A DNA stretch of 64,000 nt from Pseudomonas asturiensis (lineage in GTDB: Bacteria; Pseudomonadota; Gammaproteobacteria; Pseudomonadales; Pseudomonadaceae): positions 372,001 through 436,000 of the forward strand of contig NZ_FRDA01000002.1 in the NCBI RefSeq assembly GCF_900143095.1, given 5' to 3'. The notes under the pieces are model-generated. The model was not told the origin of the DNA, made no database searches, and saw only the letters and a list, made by a program, of their open reading frames with translations. The position numbers and the translations under genes are program-made. Shown here in pieces: positions 26,324 through 35,761 of this stretch (its first letter is position 1; each line of letters starts with the position of its first letter).

Positions 26324-27604
26324 TCAGCGGGTCAGAAAAGCCAGTGGCGCCAGAACCAGTTGTGGAAACAGCACCAGCAAGAACAGCACGACGAACTGCG
26401 CCAGCATGAAAGGCCAGACGCCCCGAATGATCTCGTCCATGCTGATCTTCGAGACCCCGCACACCACGTTGAGCACCGTGCCCACGGGTGGGGTGATCAG
26501 GCCAATGGCCGTATTGATCAAAAACAGCACCCCGAAATACACAGGATCGATGCCAGCCATGGTCACGGCGGGCATCAGGACTGGCGTCAGGATCAGAATG
26601 GTCGGGGTCATGTCCATCACTGTGCCGACCAGAATCACCAGCAGCATGATCACCATCAGCAGCAGCGTCGGGTTGTCCATGAAGGGTTCAAGCAACGCCG
26701 CCAACTGGTCCGGCAGCTCGGCGATGGTCACCAACCATGACGACACCATGGCCGCAGCGACGAGCAGCATCACCACCGATGTGGTCTTGGCAGACGAAAG
26801 CACCAGTTCGTACAGCTGATTGATCTTCAGCTCCCGGTAGATCACCAGCGACACGAACAGGGCATACACCGCAGCGACCACAGCCGCTTCAGTCGGCGTG
26901 AAAATGCCGAACTTCAGGCCGAACACAATGATCAGCGGCAAGCCCAACGCCCACGAGCCGTCCACCAGCGTACGCAGGATTTCCCTGGCACTGCGCTTGG
27001 GCGGAGGTTCGACGTTTTCGCGACGGGAGATGAACCACCATGCCACGGCCAGCGCGGCCCCGAGCATCAGTCCGGGGACGATACCGGCCAGAAACAGCTT
27101 GGAAATCGAGACGCCGGACGCAACACCGAACACGATAAAGCCAATGCTCGGCGGGATGATCGGCGCAATGATGCCTCCCGCTGCAATCAGGCCGGCCGAA
27201 TGCGAACGATTGTGTCCGGCGTGGACCATCATCGGCACCAGCAGCGCAGCCAGTGCCGCGGCGTCGGCCACTGCCGAACCTGACAACGACGCCAGCAGGC
27301 AGGAAGCGATGATCGCCACATAGCCCAGGCCACCGCGCTTGTGTCCGACCAATGCCATCGCGATGTTGACGATGCGTTTGGACAAGCCGCCGGCGTTCAT
27401 CACCTCACCCGCCAGCATGAAAAACGGTACGGCCATCAGCGGAAAGCTGTCGGCGCCGTTGAGCAGGTTCTGGGCGATGATCTGCGCATCGAACAGGTCA
27501 AGGTGCAGCATCAACGCGACGCTCACCAGCAGCAGCGCGAACGCAATCGGAATACCCAGTGCCATGCTGCCCAGCAGCGATCCGAGAAATATCAGCAAGG
27601 TCAT
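26324..27604 (-). CDS. TRAP transporter large permease subunit (DctM family)
   Basis: Protein of 426 residues with 12 or so hydrophobic helices. Family landmarks are FPLMAVPFFMLAGEVMNAGG, GGIIAPIIPPSIGFIVFG and GLITPPVGTVLNVVCGVS. It uses the sodium gradient to import the DctP-bound solute. It overlaps the small-subunit gene by four bases (ATGA at 27601-27604), so translation is coupled. Confidence 0.95.
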   Translation of the reverse strand: MTLLIFLGSLLGSMALGIPIAFALLLVSVALMLHLDLFDAQIIAQNLLNGADSFPLMAVPFFMLAGEVMNAGGLSKRIVNIAMALVGHKRGGLGYVAIIASCLLASLSGSAVADAAALAALLVPMMVHAGHNRSHSAGLIAAGGIIAPIIPPSIGFIVFGVASGVSISKLFLAGIVPGLMLGAALAVAWWFISRRENVEPPPKRSAREILRTLVDGSWALGLPLIIVFGLKFGIFTPTEAAVVAAVYALFVSLVIYRELKINQLYELVLSSAKTTSVVMLLVAAAMVSSWLVTIAELPDQLAALLEPFMDNPTLLLMVIMLLVILVGTVMDMTPTILILTPVLMPAVTMAGIDPVYFGVLFLINTAIGLITPPVGTVLNVVCGVSKISMDEIIRGVWPFMLAQFVVLFLLVLFPQLVLAPLAFLTR

Positions 27605-28164
27605 GGTCGATGCCTCCGGGTGGCGGAAGCAGACGACGCGTCCGGCGGGGTCACGCTATCGGCTTCGTTTTCCTTGACCATCAGCAGCGCCTCGTCGTCC
27701 AGCCTGCCGCTCAACGCCAGGTACACCTGGTACAGCAGGATTGCGGCGGCGCTGACGCCGAAGACCAGTCCGGCGGCGTAGAACACCGCCATTGAAAAAC
27801 CCGATGCGGGCGCGACGACTCGCAGGTTGATGACGGCCTGCTTCCAACTGCCACTTGAAATCAACCAGCAGATGTAGAGCATCAGCAACTGGCCTGTGAT
27901 CAGACAGATACGTTTCCCCATAGGCGGCAGACGCTTGACCAGACTGTCCAGACCCAGGTGGCCCCGATCTTTCATGGCCACCAGCGCGCCAAGAAAGATC
28001 ATCCACACGAAAAACCAGCGCGAGAGCTCTTCGGACACGCTGATGCCCGAATTGAACGCATAGCGCAGCACCACGTTGCCGAACACCAGCACGACCATGG
28101 CGACCATGCACAGCACAATCAGCAGCTTGAGTAGTTTGAAATACAGATCGACGATTTTCGTCAT
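27601..28164 (-). CDS. TRAP transporter small permease subunit (DctQ family)
   Basis: Protein of 187 residues with four hydrophobic segments and the family motif NVVLRYAFNSGISVSEELSR, followed by FLGALVAMKDRGHLGLD. It partners the large subunit. ATG 28164 follows GAGG by about 9 bases. The upstream in-frame ATG at 28188 is not preferred. The gene heads the dctQMP operon and is divergent from the endonuclease gene. Confidence 0.92.
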   Translation of the reverse strand: MTKIVDLYFKLLKLLIVLCMVAMVVLVFGNVVLRYAFNSGISVSEELSRWFFVWMIFLGALVAMKDRGHLGLDSLVKRLPPMGKRICLITGQLLMLYICWLISSGSWKQAVINLRVVAPASGFSMAVFYAAGLVFGVSAAAILLYQVYLALSGRLDDEALLMVKENEADSVTPPDASSASATRRHRP

Positions 28165-28718
28165 TGGCCAGACCTCGCAGGTGCACAAGAGCCAGCGCAG
28201 CGGCCAGACACCCTGAACGCCCTTTCCATGGGACGGGCATTCTGTGACGGAACTGCGCTGAAGCGGATGGGCGAATCAGGAAACTACTGCGAGCGGGTCC
28301 AGCCAATGCTTGCGTATCGGCATCGCACGTTAATGACTGGCGAAGGTAAAGCGCAAAGGATCAATCCCTGGAGCATGACGGTGTGCCTCGATTGTTCTTA
28401 TTGTGTTCCTGCCTGGAACGGCACAGGCGGATGTGCGTTAAAAATGTACCAGCCGGTTAATAACGTCAACGTGTCCTGAGAGCGGGATAAGTGATCGGAT
28501 TCTTTAATAGGCGGAAAAAATGGCTTAACTACGCCAATATGCGGCGATAGGTACCGAATAAATATTTTTTCGAAGAAGAAAAATCAGTCACATTGCTCAG
28601 AAAAACGGGCGATTATCGGACATTTTTCACGCCAACAGGCTCATGAGGCCTCCCTGAACAAACGCACGTCAAATTGCTGCTCGCGTCAAGACAGCGCTCA
28701 GGCCATTCAGGGATCCTG
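28165..28718. other. Intergenic region, 554 bp, no supported gene
   Basis: This divergent gap should hold promoters for the TRAP operon and the endonuclease gene. From about 28480 to 28640 it becomes AT-rich with A/T runs, unlike its surroundings. No RNA gene, hrp box or convincing coding region was found; a possible 83-codon frame at 28228 lacks family resemblance. Confidence 0.6.
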
Positions 28719-29747
28719 ATGCGTAAACCTGACGTAACGCTGTCATGCGCCTATGGTGAACTGGATGCACCCACGCCCACCGCAGGAGCAAGCGCAGTGC
28801 CTGACAAGACATTGAAAGCAGACCTTACCTATCGCCCTCGCCTCGCCGACCTCGAACCACTCAGTTCCAAGTCAGGATTGCTTGCGCCGCAGGCGGAACC
28901 GCTGGTGTCGCCACGCACCACGCCTGCCAGTGACCTGAAAACGCGAAAAGGCTACGTCGAGGATTTTCTGGGCGACTTCGTCGTACCCTGGCCCGCGCCG
29001 GACACAGAACTGGCTGCCGATGTCTACCCCCTGAAGAACACCGGGGATCGTCTGGACTACCTGCATTTTTCCATCACCATGTCGCGCAGTCGGCGTCTGG
29101 CGCTCTACGTGGGTGTGAACATTGATGGTGACAGCAGCGTGGAGGTCAAGCGCAGCAACGATGCGTGGTCGTTCGACGGCAGGCTGCCTGCCGACGCGCA
29201 GATTGGCGAAAGCCTGTATGCCGGCAACCTGCTGGACCGTGGGCATCTGGTCAGACGCCAGGACCCCAACTGGGGCCAGGACGCGCAAACCGCCAACGCG
29301 GACACCTTCCATTTCACCAACTGCTCGCCGCAAATGAGCGCGTTCAATCAGAAAACCTGGCTGGAACTGGAAGACTACATTCTGGATAACACGCGTCGCT
29401 GGAAATCCAGGGTCACGGTATTCAGCGGTCCGGTACTGCGCGACGACGACCGCAGCTACCGTAACGTGAAGATCCCTTCAGCCTTCTGGAAAGTCGTGGC
29501 GTTTCTGGGTGATGACGGCAAGCCCTCGGCCAGCGCCTACATGATTGATCAGAGCCGGGAACTGGGTGAGCTGAGCATCGTGTTCGGCCAGTTGAAGACC
29601 TGGCAGCGCAGCGTCATGCAGATCGAACAGCTCACCGGTATCCGTTTTGGCAAGCTGGCGGACTATGACGGTTTCTCCAATGAGGAACGCTTGACCGGCA
29701 CCCGTATCGAAGCGCAGATTCGCGGGCCGCAGGACGTACGGCTGTAA
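28719..29747 (+). CDS. DNA/RNA non-specific endonuclease (NUC1 family)
   Basis: Protein of 342 residues. The catalytic domain occupies about residues 75-335 and carries the DRGH motif at 173-176 (LLDRGHLVRR), with His as general base, and the metal-binding Asn region NCSPQMSAFNQKTW around 200-215. The first 70 residues are Pro/Thr/Ala-rich and look disordered. There is no signal peptide with this start (AGGGA at 28709) or with the upstream ATG at 28674, although characterised family members are usually secreted. It could be a protein-delivered toxin or a regulated internal nuclease; no obvious inhibitor gene adjoins it. Confidence 0.87.
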   Translation: MRKPDVTLSCAYGELDAPTPTAGASAVPDKTLKADLTYRPRLADLEPLSSKSGLLAPQAEPLVSPRTTPASDLKTRKGYVEDFLGDFVVPWPAPDTELAADVYPLKNTGDRLDYLHFSITMSRSRRLALYVGVNIDGDSSVEVKRSNDAWSFDGRLPADAQIGESLYAGNLLDRGHLVRRQDPNWGQDAQTANADTFHFTNCSPQMSAFNQKTWLELEDYILDNTRRWKSRVTVFSGPVLRDDDRSYRNVKIPSAFWKVVAFLGDDGKPSASAYMIDQSRELGELSIVFGQLKTWQRSVMQIEQLTGIRFGKLADYDGFSNEERLTGTRIEAQIRGPQDVRL

Positions 29748-29774
29748 ACGACAGCCCCACGCCCTGTCCATGCA

Positions 29775-30695
29775 TCACTCGAACTGCTGGCGGTTTTCCG
29801 GGGTGATCAGCTTGAACGGCACCCAGATCACCGGCGACGCCAGCGTTTCACCCCGGGCCATGCTCAGCGCGGCATCCACGGCACCCTTGGCCTGTCCCAC
29901 CGCATCCTGAAACACACTCACGGCCATCTTGCCCTCGGCCATCAGCTTGAGCCCGTCGGGTGTACCGTCGATGCCGCCGACCAGATAGTTCTGGGCGCTC
30001 TTGCCCGCCTTCTCCAGCCCCATGATTGCGCCAATGGCCATTTCATCGTTGTTGGCTGCGATGATCGAGAAGTCCACGCCCTGCTTGACCCAGTCGATGA
30101 CGATGGTCGCGGCCTGGCTGCGCTCCCAGTTACCGATTTTCTTCTGCACGATCTTCATGTTCGGGTATTTGGCGACGACCTTTTCCACGTCTTCGGTGCG
30201 CATCACCGAAGACTTGTTGCTCGGGTCACCCACCAGAATCACCACATTGCCCTTGTAATCGGCACGGCGCGCCAGCTCCTCCATCTGCAAGGTGCCGGAT
30301 TCCAGCTCGTCGGAGCCGACGAATGCCGTTTGTGCTGGCCACTTGGCGGGGTCCGGGTTGCGGTTGACGAACACCAGTGGAATCTTCGCTTCATTGGCCA
30401 GACGCATCATTTCCGGCGCACTCTTGCCGTTGACCATGGCGATGACGATGGCATCCACCTTCGAACTCACCAGATTGCGAAACTGACGCATCTGCAAGTC
30501 CACGTTGTCCTGGCCGTTCTCCATGAAGATATCGGCATCAAGCACCGCAATCTGCGTCTCCACGCCATGGCGCAGAATGGTCTGGAAGTTATCGTTGTAC
30601 TTGGCCATGCCGACGCCGACCAGGGGTGTGCTGGCGTGAGCCAGACTGGCGGCCAGGAGGCTGGCACCCAGGGAAATCGCTAACCATTGCTTCAT
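29775..30695 (-). CDS. Periplasmic sugar-binding protein (RbsB-like), solo, downstream of a chemoreceptor
   Basis: Protein of 306 residues: signal peptide (cleavage after AHA, about residue 22), then a type I periplasmic binding fold with SSKVDAIVIAMVNGKSAPEM, IPLVFVNRNPD, a hinge VVILVGDPSNKSS and IIAANNDEMAIGAIMGLEKAG, NYLVGGIDGTPDGL. It binds a sugar or related small molecule. It follows the HBM chemoreceptor gene by 17 bases with GGGAG in the gap, so the two are co-transcribed. No ABC permease or ATPase gene accompanies it, which suggests a signalling role. Confidence 0.88.
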   Translation of the reverse strand: MKQWLAISLGASLLAASLAHASTPLVGVGMAKYNDNFQTILRHGVETQIAVLDADIFMENGQDNVDLQMRQFRNLVSSKVDAIVIAMVNGKSAPEMMRLANEAKIPLVFVNRNPDPAKWPAQTAFVGSDELESGTLQMEELARRADYKGNVVILVGDPSNKSSVMRTEDVEKVVAKYPNMKIVQKKIGNWERSQAATIVIDWVKQGVDFSIIAANNDEMAIGAIMGLEKAGKSAQNYLVGGIDGTPDGLKLMAEGKMAVSVFQDAVGQAKGAVDAALSMARGETLASPVIWVPFKLITPENRQQFE

Positions 30696-30712
30696 GTTCT
30701 GACTCCCGGGCA

Positions 30713-32698
30713 TCAAACGCTGAAATGATGGAGCAGCTCGCGCTGATCCCTGGCCATTTTCGACAGGTCCTGGCTGCTGCTGGCCGACTGTTCGGCACCG
30801 TCTGCAGCCTGTTGGGCAGCGTCATTGATGTGCGTGACCATGCGGCTGGTCTCCTGCACCGTCGCGCTCTGCTGCTCGGTGGCGGCCGCGATCTGGATGT
30901 TCATGTCGCGAATGGTGCCGACCGCCTCGCCCATTTCCAGCAACAGCTCATCAGCGCCCGACGCCAGCGTCACGCAGTGATTGGACTGGATCTGGCTTTC
31001 GTTCATGACCTGCACCGCAGAATGAATCTTGCTCTGCATCTGGCCGATCATTTCCTGGATCTCGCTGGTCGATGTCTGGGTGCGACTGGCCAGCGACCTG
31101 ACCTCGTCGGCAACCACCGCAAAGCCCCGGCCCTGCTCGCCCGCCCGTGCAGCCTCAATGGCGGCGTTGAGCGCCAGCAGGTTGGTCTGTTCGGCAATGG
31201 TGCGAATCGCATCGACAATGCCGTCGATGTTCTGGCCGTATTTCTGCAGCTCATCGGTCACGGCAGAAGCCTTGTTGACCTGTTCGGCCTGCTGGCGAAT
31301 GTTAACGATGGTTTCCGCCACACGCTTCTGCACCTTGTCGGTCAGCTCGCTGGTGTTGTCCACGGCGCTGCGCGTGTCCTGAGCACGCCGGGCCACTTCC
31401 TCGACCGTGCTTTCCATCTCGTTCATGGCCGAGGCAGCCGAATGCAGACGGTCCTTCTGCTCGTCGACGACCCGCGTGGTCTGCTCGCTGATCTGGGCAT
31501 TGTTGCTGGCGGTCTGGGCCAGGGCGTCCGCCGAGCCGATCAGCTCGCGAAAGGTCTGCTGCAGGGACTGGGTGAATTCGTTCAGGTACCCACCCAGTTC
31601 GCCGAACTCATCCTTGCGGCTGACATCGAAGCGCACGCGCATATCGCCCGTGGTCAAGGTCTTGAGCACTTCGCGGAAAGCCGCCAGCGGGCGACGCAGA
31701 CTGAAGGCAACCCAGGTACCGATGACCACAGCCGCCAACACCGCCAGTAGGCAGGCAACCAGCAACAGGCTAAGGCTGGTGGCGATCGTCGAGTCCGCCC
31801 CTTCCTTGGCTTCGTTGGCAACCGCCAGTGACTGATTGCCGAACTCGCCGATCTTGTCCAGCGTGGACTGCAGACGCGTTTCAGCAGCCTGCCGCTGCTT
31901 GCTGACCTGCTCGGCCAGCGCAGCTTCCTGACGATACGCCTGATAAACGCCGTCAGCACCGGTCAGGTCATTGAGCAGGCGATTGACCATGACGGCGGCC
32001 ACACGGCCAACGCGAGGATCCGCGGCGGTCAGCTCACGAGTACGGGTGCTGATCACCTCGTCCTGAAGGTTGAGCACGCGCTGCAGCATTTGCATGTCGG
32101 GGGTCGCAGCATGTGCGGCCAGGCCTTCATAGGACTTGCCGACCTCCAGCAACAGCTTCTCGGCTGCAGCGACATGGTCGGCAGCGCCCGCATTGCGCTC
32201 GCGGGCGATGTAGTCGCGAAGGTAGCTGGTCAGTTGCACGCTCTGGCTGTTGCTGTAGCCCTGAAGAATGCGGGTCTGCTGCAGTTGCAGGACGTGCTGG
32301 CGGTGGCTGGCGATCAGGGTTTGCGCCTGTTCGGCGTAGGCGGCACTGAGCTGACGTTGCTGGGTCAGGTTATCGCGCAGATCAGCGCGGTCACCGATAT
32401 AGGCTGGCGTGCTGTCGAGCAGTTGATTAAATCGCGCCATGCTGTCGTTGAACGGCTGCTTGCCGTCGTCGATCTGTTTCGGGTCGTTGCTGACCAGAAC
32501 ACCCAGCAATGCCTGGTTGGCGCGCAAAACATGCACGTACAGTTCGCTCGCCGCACGGCTCAGGGGCGCCGACTGACCGGTAATGATGCTCAAGCGCTCG
32601 CTTATCGAGTGGGTGCTCTGATAGCTGATACTCACCATGGCGAGTAACAACACAACCAGCACGGCAAACCCACCAATCACTCGCTGAAGAATGGTCAT
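30713..32698 (-). CDS. Methyl-accepting chemotaxis protein with helical bimodular (HBM-like) sensor
   Basis: Receptor of 661 residues: TM1 about 7-24, a purely helical periplasmic domain of about 280 residues, TM2 about 308-331, HAMP (FSLRRPLAAFREVLKTLTTGDM) and a signalling domain with [18 protein letters not shown] near 500. The size and all-helical nature of the sensor fit the HBM class, whose characterised members (e.g. McpS) bind organic acids. The neighbouring binding protein offers another possible input by docking. Classification as HBM is by length and helical pattern, not by alignment. Confidence 0.85.
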   Translation of the reverse strand: MTILQRVIGGFAVLVVLLLAMVSISYQSTHSISERLSIITGQSAPLSRAASELYVHVLRANQALLGVLVSNDPKQIDDGKQPFNDSMARFNQLLDSTPAYIGDRADLRDNLTQQRQLSAAYAEQAQTLIASHRQHVLQLQQTRILQGYSNSQSVQLTSYLRDYIARERNAGAADHVAAAEKLLLEVGKSYEGLAAHAATPDMQMLQRVLNLQDEVISTRTRELTAADPRVGRVAAVMVNRLLNDLTGADGVYQAYRQEAALAEQVSKQRQAAETRLQSTLDKIGEFGNQSLAVANEAKEGADSTIATSLSLLLVACLLAVLAAVVIGTWVAFSLRRPLAAFREVLKTLTTGDMRVRFDVSRKDEFGELGGYLNEFTQSLQQTFRELIGSADALAQTASNNAQISEQTTRVVDEQKDRLHSAASAMNEMESTVEEVARRAQDTRSAVDNTSELTDKVQKRVAETIVNIRQQAEQVNKASAVTDELQKYGQNIDGIVDAIRTIAEQTNLLALNAAIEAARAGEQGRGFAVVADEVRSLASRTQTSTSEIQEMIGQMQSKIHSAVQVMNESQIQSNHCVTLASGADELLLEMGEAVGTIRDMNIQIAAATEQQSATVQETSRMVTHINDAAQQAADGAEQSASSSQDLSKMARDQRELLHHFSV

Positions 32699-32887
32699 GG
32701 CTGTCCTCTTTTGTTTTTATGGCGCGCCGTATGCCGTGCACAACGACGTCCAGAACGTCAGTGCACAAACAGGTCGGAGCTCAAAATAGGATGTCGGCTG
32801 CGCCAGAGGCGACTTGAGGCGTGGTTCGCATAATTAATGTGTTTCAGGGCGCACCTGACAAAGCATCAGGCGCTGCCCTGGTGAACA

Positions 32888-33721
32888 TCAGCGAAAGTGG
32901 CGCGCAACGGCCTCAGGTGCATCAGGAACGTCCATGTTGATACGACGCCAGGCCGCCTGGGCAAAGCTGTACACCGAAAACGCAATCAGCCCGAGCGCTA
33001 CGACCAGCAGCACCAGCCCGCCTGCGGGAAGATCCAGCAGCCCGTTCAGCGCATCCTTCATGCCCGGTGGGTGCATCGCCTGATAGCTGGAGCCGCTCAC
33101 CACGAGCAATACGGCGATCTCGATGAAGGCTATGCCTCGGGCAATCAGGCCGAAGCGCGACACAGGGCGCACGTAGCGCATAACGTCTTCATCGGCCTCG
33201 AAGTACTTTTCGAACGATGCCTTGTAGCCCTTGATGATATGTACGATGCCCAGACCCAGCGGCACCAGGGCCACGACGTAGACCAGCAGGTTGGAGTGGT
33301 CCCAGGACAGAATCCACTTCAACAGGTCTTCGGTCTGGCCATCGCCCGACCCGCCCGAGCTTTTAAGCCCGCTGACCAGCAGACCCAGTGCAAAGAACGC
33401 CAGTGCGCCGTAAGTAAATCCGCCCACCAACAGGCCACCGCGAATCACCAGGCCTTTGAACTCCCGGCCGTGGTGATCGACATCACGGGTCGCCTGCAGC
33501 ACACGCCAGGCGGCAAACGCCAGCAGGCCGACGACGACAATCCCGACCAGCACGCTACCGAACGGCTGGCTCAACAAGGCTTCAAGGCTGCTGTGACTGT
33601 CTGCGGGTCTTGAGGACCCCAGCGCCGCGAGTACGGCAAACAGACCGATGATCAGATAGACAACACCACGGGCGGCGTAACCGCCTCGTGCCAACATGAC
33701 GAGGCTGCGTTGCGCAGACAT
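32888..33721 (-). CDS. DUF1206-family membrane protein
   Basis: Integral membrane protein of 277 residues made of three repeated two-helix units, the DUF1206 arrangement. Each unit opens with an aromatic/Arg-Gly element: LARGGYAARGVVYLIIG, IRGGLLVGGFTYGALAFF and FGLIARGIAFIEIAVLL. Function is unknown. The start at 33721 (MSAQRS) has AAGG 4-8 bases upstream and is preferred to 33832, which would touch the next gene's stop. Confidence 0.88.
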   Translation of the reverse strand: MSAQRSLVMLARGGYAARGVVYLIIGLFAVLAALGSSRPADSHSSLEALLSQPFGSVLVGIVVVGLLAFAAWRVLQATRDVDHHGREFKGLVIRGGLLVGGFTYGALAFFALGLLVSGLKSSGGSGDGQTEDLLKWILSWDHSNLLVYVVALVPLGLGIVHIIKGYKASFEKYFEADEDVMRYVRPVSRFGLIARGIAFIEIAVLLVVSGSSYQAMHPPGMKDALNGLLDLPAGGLVLLVVALGLIAFSVYSFAQAAWRRINMDVPDAPEAVARHFR

Positions 33722-33831
33722 AAGGACCTTCCCTGAATAGAGTGATACACGAACAGACCCGTGGCGACGCCAGGGGTTCGAAGCGATTGAGGCGCAGCGC
33801 GGGATTGGCCGTTCTGCACCTCGACACGGCA

Positions 33832-34923
33832 TCAGGCGAAGGTCGCGCCTCGGGCATTCACGAACACCGAATACAGCGAATGGCTGCTGGCCATGAACAG
33901 CCGATTGCCCTCAGGCCCGCCGAAGCAAAGGTTGGCGCAGCGTTCAGGCAGCGTGATATGGCCGATCGCCTTGCCTTGCGGATTGAACACCCGCACGCCA
34001 TCGAGCTTTGCCAGATCGGCCTGGGGATTGCCATTGCCACCCCAGCCGCACCACAGGTTGCCGCTTTCGTCGCATTTGATGCCGTCGATGGCGGCGTAAT
34101 CCACCCCTTCTATGTGGTTGCGCCGCGCGCCCAGTGTGCCGTCATCATTAACGGCGATGGCCCAGATGATGCCGTTGGGCCTGGCGCGGCCCTCGACCAC
34201 ATAAAGCGTTTTCTCGTCCGGCGAGAAACACAGGCCGTTCGGCCCGGCCAGGTCGTCGATCACCCGGCTGACCTTGCCGTCGCCCGGATCGATGCGATAC
34301 ACCCCGAAGGGTTGTGACTGCGGCACCTTGTGGCCTTCATAGTCGCTGTTGGCCTGGAACATGGGGTCGGTGAACCAGATCGAGCCGTCACGTTTGCAAA
34401 CGATGTCGTTCGGCGAGTTGAAGGGCTTGCCGTCGAAACGGTCGGCGAGCACGGTGATGCGCCCGTTGTATTCGGTGCGCGTGACCCGCCGCCCCTCGTT
34501 GGTGGTCGATGAGCCTTCGCAAACCAGCAAGCGGCCTTGACGATCACGGCACATGCCGTTGGAGAAATTCGAATGCTCGCGGTACACCGACAGGCTGCCG
34601 GTGACTTCGTCCCAGCGCATGATGCGGTTGTTGGGAATGTCGCTGACCAGCAGGTAACGACCATCGCCCATCCACACCGGCCCTTCGGCCCAGCGCATGC
34701 CGGAGGCCAGCTTTTCAACGCTGGCATTGAAGATGCGCAGGTCCATGAAGCTGTCGTCCAGCACATTGACCAGCGGATCGGGGTAGCGCTGGGTCAGCGG
34801 CTCGGCCAGAGAAAAGCGCGGCAACGCGCCAATGGCTGCGACCGTCGCGGAAACTGCCAACGACTTTTTCAGAAATCCCCTGCGGCCCTGATCGGCCGCG
34901 TTACCTGCCTGGAAGCGATCCAT
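33832..34923 (-). CDS. SMP-30/gluconolactonase-family protein, Tat-exported
   Basis: Protein of 363 residues. The N-terminus has a twin-arginine signal (GRRGFLKKS, then a weakly hydrophobic stretch, cleavage probably after SLA). The six-blade propeller shows family motifs WAEGPVWMGDGRYLLVSDIP, a metal Asn in NSPNDIVCKRDGSIWFTDP, GPNGLCFSPDEKTLYV and DGIKCDESGNLWCG. These enzymes hydrolyse sugar lactones such as gluconolactone in the periplasm; with a periplasmic PQQ dehydrogenase elsewhere in the window a lactone substrate is plausible. Start 34923 is chosen because it gives an intact Tat signal. Confidence 0.88.
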   Translation of the reverse strand: MDRFQAGNAADQGRRGFLKKSLAVSATVAAIGALPRFSLAEPLTQRYPDPLVNVLDDSFMDLRIFNASVEKLASGMRWAEGPVWMGDGRYLLVSDIPNNRIMRWDEVTGSLSVYREHSNFSNGMCRDRQGRLLVCEGSSTTNEGRRVTRTEYNGRITVLADRFDGKPFNSPNDIVCKRDGSIWFTDPMFQANSDYEGHKVPQSQPFGVYRIDPGDGKVSRVIDDLAGPNGLCFSPDEKTLYVVEGRARPNGIIWAIAVNDDGTLGARRNHIEGVDYAAIDGIKCDESGNLWCGWGGNGNPQADLAKLDGVRVFNPQGKAIGHITLPERCANLCFGGPEGNRLFMASSHSLYSVFVNARGATFA

Positions 34924-35098
34924 GGTGTGTGTCCTTGTTTTGTTTTTAGTCAGGTGATGCAGCGCCGTGTCAGCGATGCCCAGGCATTGGGACAGCGTGG
35001 ACGCCATTCTGATTCACACCGATCAGGCTGGGGCTTAAAACCACAATCAGGTATTGTGCTGCGCCTTTACCCATCACACTTCTTCGAGGGACTCAGGC

Positions 35099-35470
35099 AT
35101 GCCGTCGAGCAAACGTGAGCAGGCACAGACAGAACGACGCTTGATCGCGGCGCTGACGCAGTCCTGCGAAACGGCGAAATCCGAGATTGCAGGTTTTTGC
35201 TGGCTGACCCACGAAGTCGACTACACCGAATTTCCCCTGAGCCTTCAGGTGATCTGGGTGTTCGACACCGTAGCGGCAAAGGACCAGGCGCTGAGTCAGG
35301 GCCTGGATAAGCGCATGATCCAGTTGACTGCCGAGGCGCTGGACGAGCTAGAGATCCGGCTGACACCGTTGCCAAAGCACGTGCACGTCGACAGCGAAGA
35401 GCAATGTCAGCGCGAGAACGGCGGCGATTGGGCGCGGCGGCTTTCACGCAAGTATGCGAGACGAGGTTGA
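35099..35470 (+). CDS. Conserved hypothetical cytoplasmic protein
   Basis: Protein of 123 residues, soluble, starting MPSSKREQAQTERRLIAALTQSC and containing the pattern FCWLTHEVDYTEFPLSLQVIWVF. It shows no signal peptide or catalytic motif I recognise. It lies 3 bases before the DUF1289 gene and is probably co-transcribed with it. GAGGGA is 8-13 bases upstream of the ATG, supporting the start. Function is unknown. Confidence 0.75.
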   Translation: MPSSKREQAQTERRLIAALTQSCETAKSEIAGFCWLTHEVDYTEFPLSLQVIWVFDTVAAKDQALSQGLDKRMIQLTAEALDELEIRLTPLPKHVHVDSEEQCQRENGGDWARRLSRKYARRG

Positions 35471-35473
35471 GCC

Positions 35474-35656
35474 ATGGCCAAGGACATTGAAAACCCGTGC
35501 ATTTCCGTGTGCCAGCTCAGTGGCGACCTGTGCGTCAGTTGCGGCCGGACCAAGGATGACATTCGCAAATGGAAGCGCATGAAACGTCCGGAAAAAATGG
35601 CCGCCGTGAAACGGGCCACCTTGCGCATGAAAGACTTGCAGAAAAAGGGTGGCTGA
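35474..35656 (+). CDS. DUF1289-family small Cys-rich protein
   Basis: Protein of 60 residues with the family motif CISVCQLSGDLCVSCGR (four Cys in two pairs, probably metal-binding), then a basic helix DDIRKWKRMKRPEK. The GAGG-like sequence GAGGTTGAGCC precedes the ATG. The gene starts three bases after the upstream stop. Function is unknown. Confidence 0.9.
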   Translation: MAKDIENPCISVCQLSGDLCVSCGRTKDDIRKWKRMKRPEKMAAVKRATLRMKDLQKKGG

Positions 35657-35761
35657 CTCGGTTTATTCATGAAACATGCTGAAACTTCTTTAAAACGGCT
35701 CAGGTCTGTATTTTCCGTGGCTCGGTGGGTTTGAGTCTGACGAATTTCGAGAGTAACCGCC

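Noticed and set aside
28228..28479. An 83-codon frame in the gap before the endonuclease gene
   Set aside because: No ribosome site, overlap with the TRAP operon promoter region and no family resemblance; several Cys alone are not enough.
32699..32887. Sigma-28 promoter upstream of the HBM chemoreceptor
   Set aside because: No element close to TAAA-N15-GCCGATAA was found; the nearest TTATGGCG-like sequence lacks the partner box.
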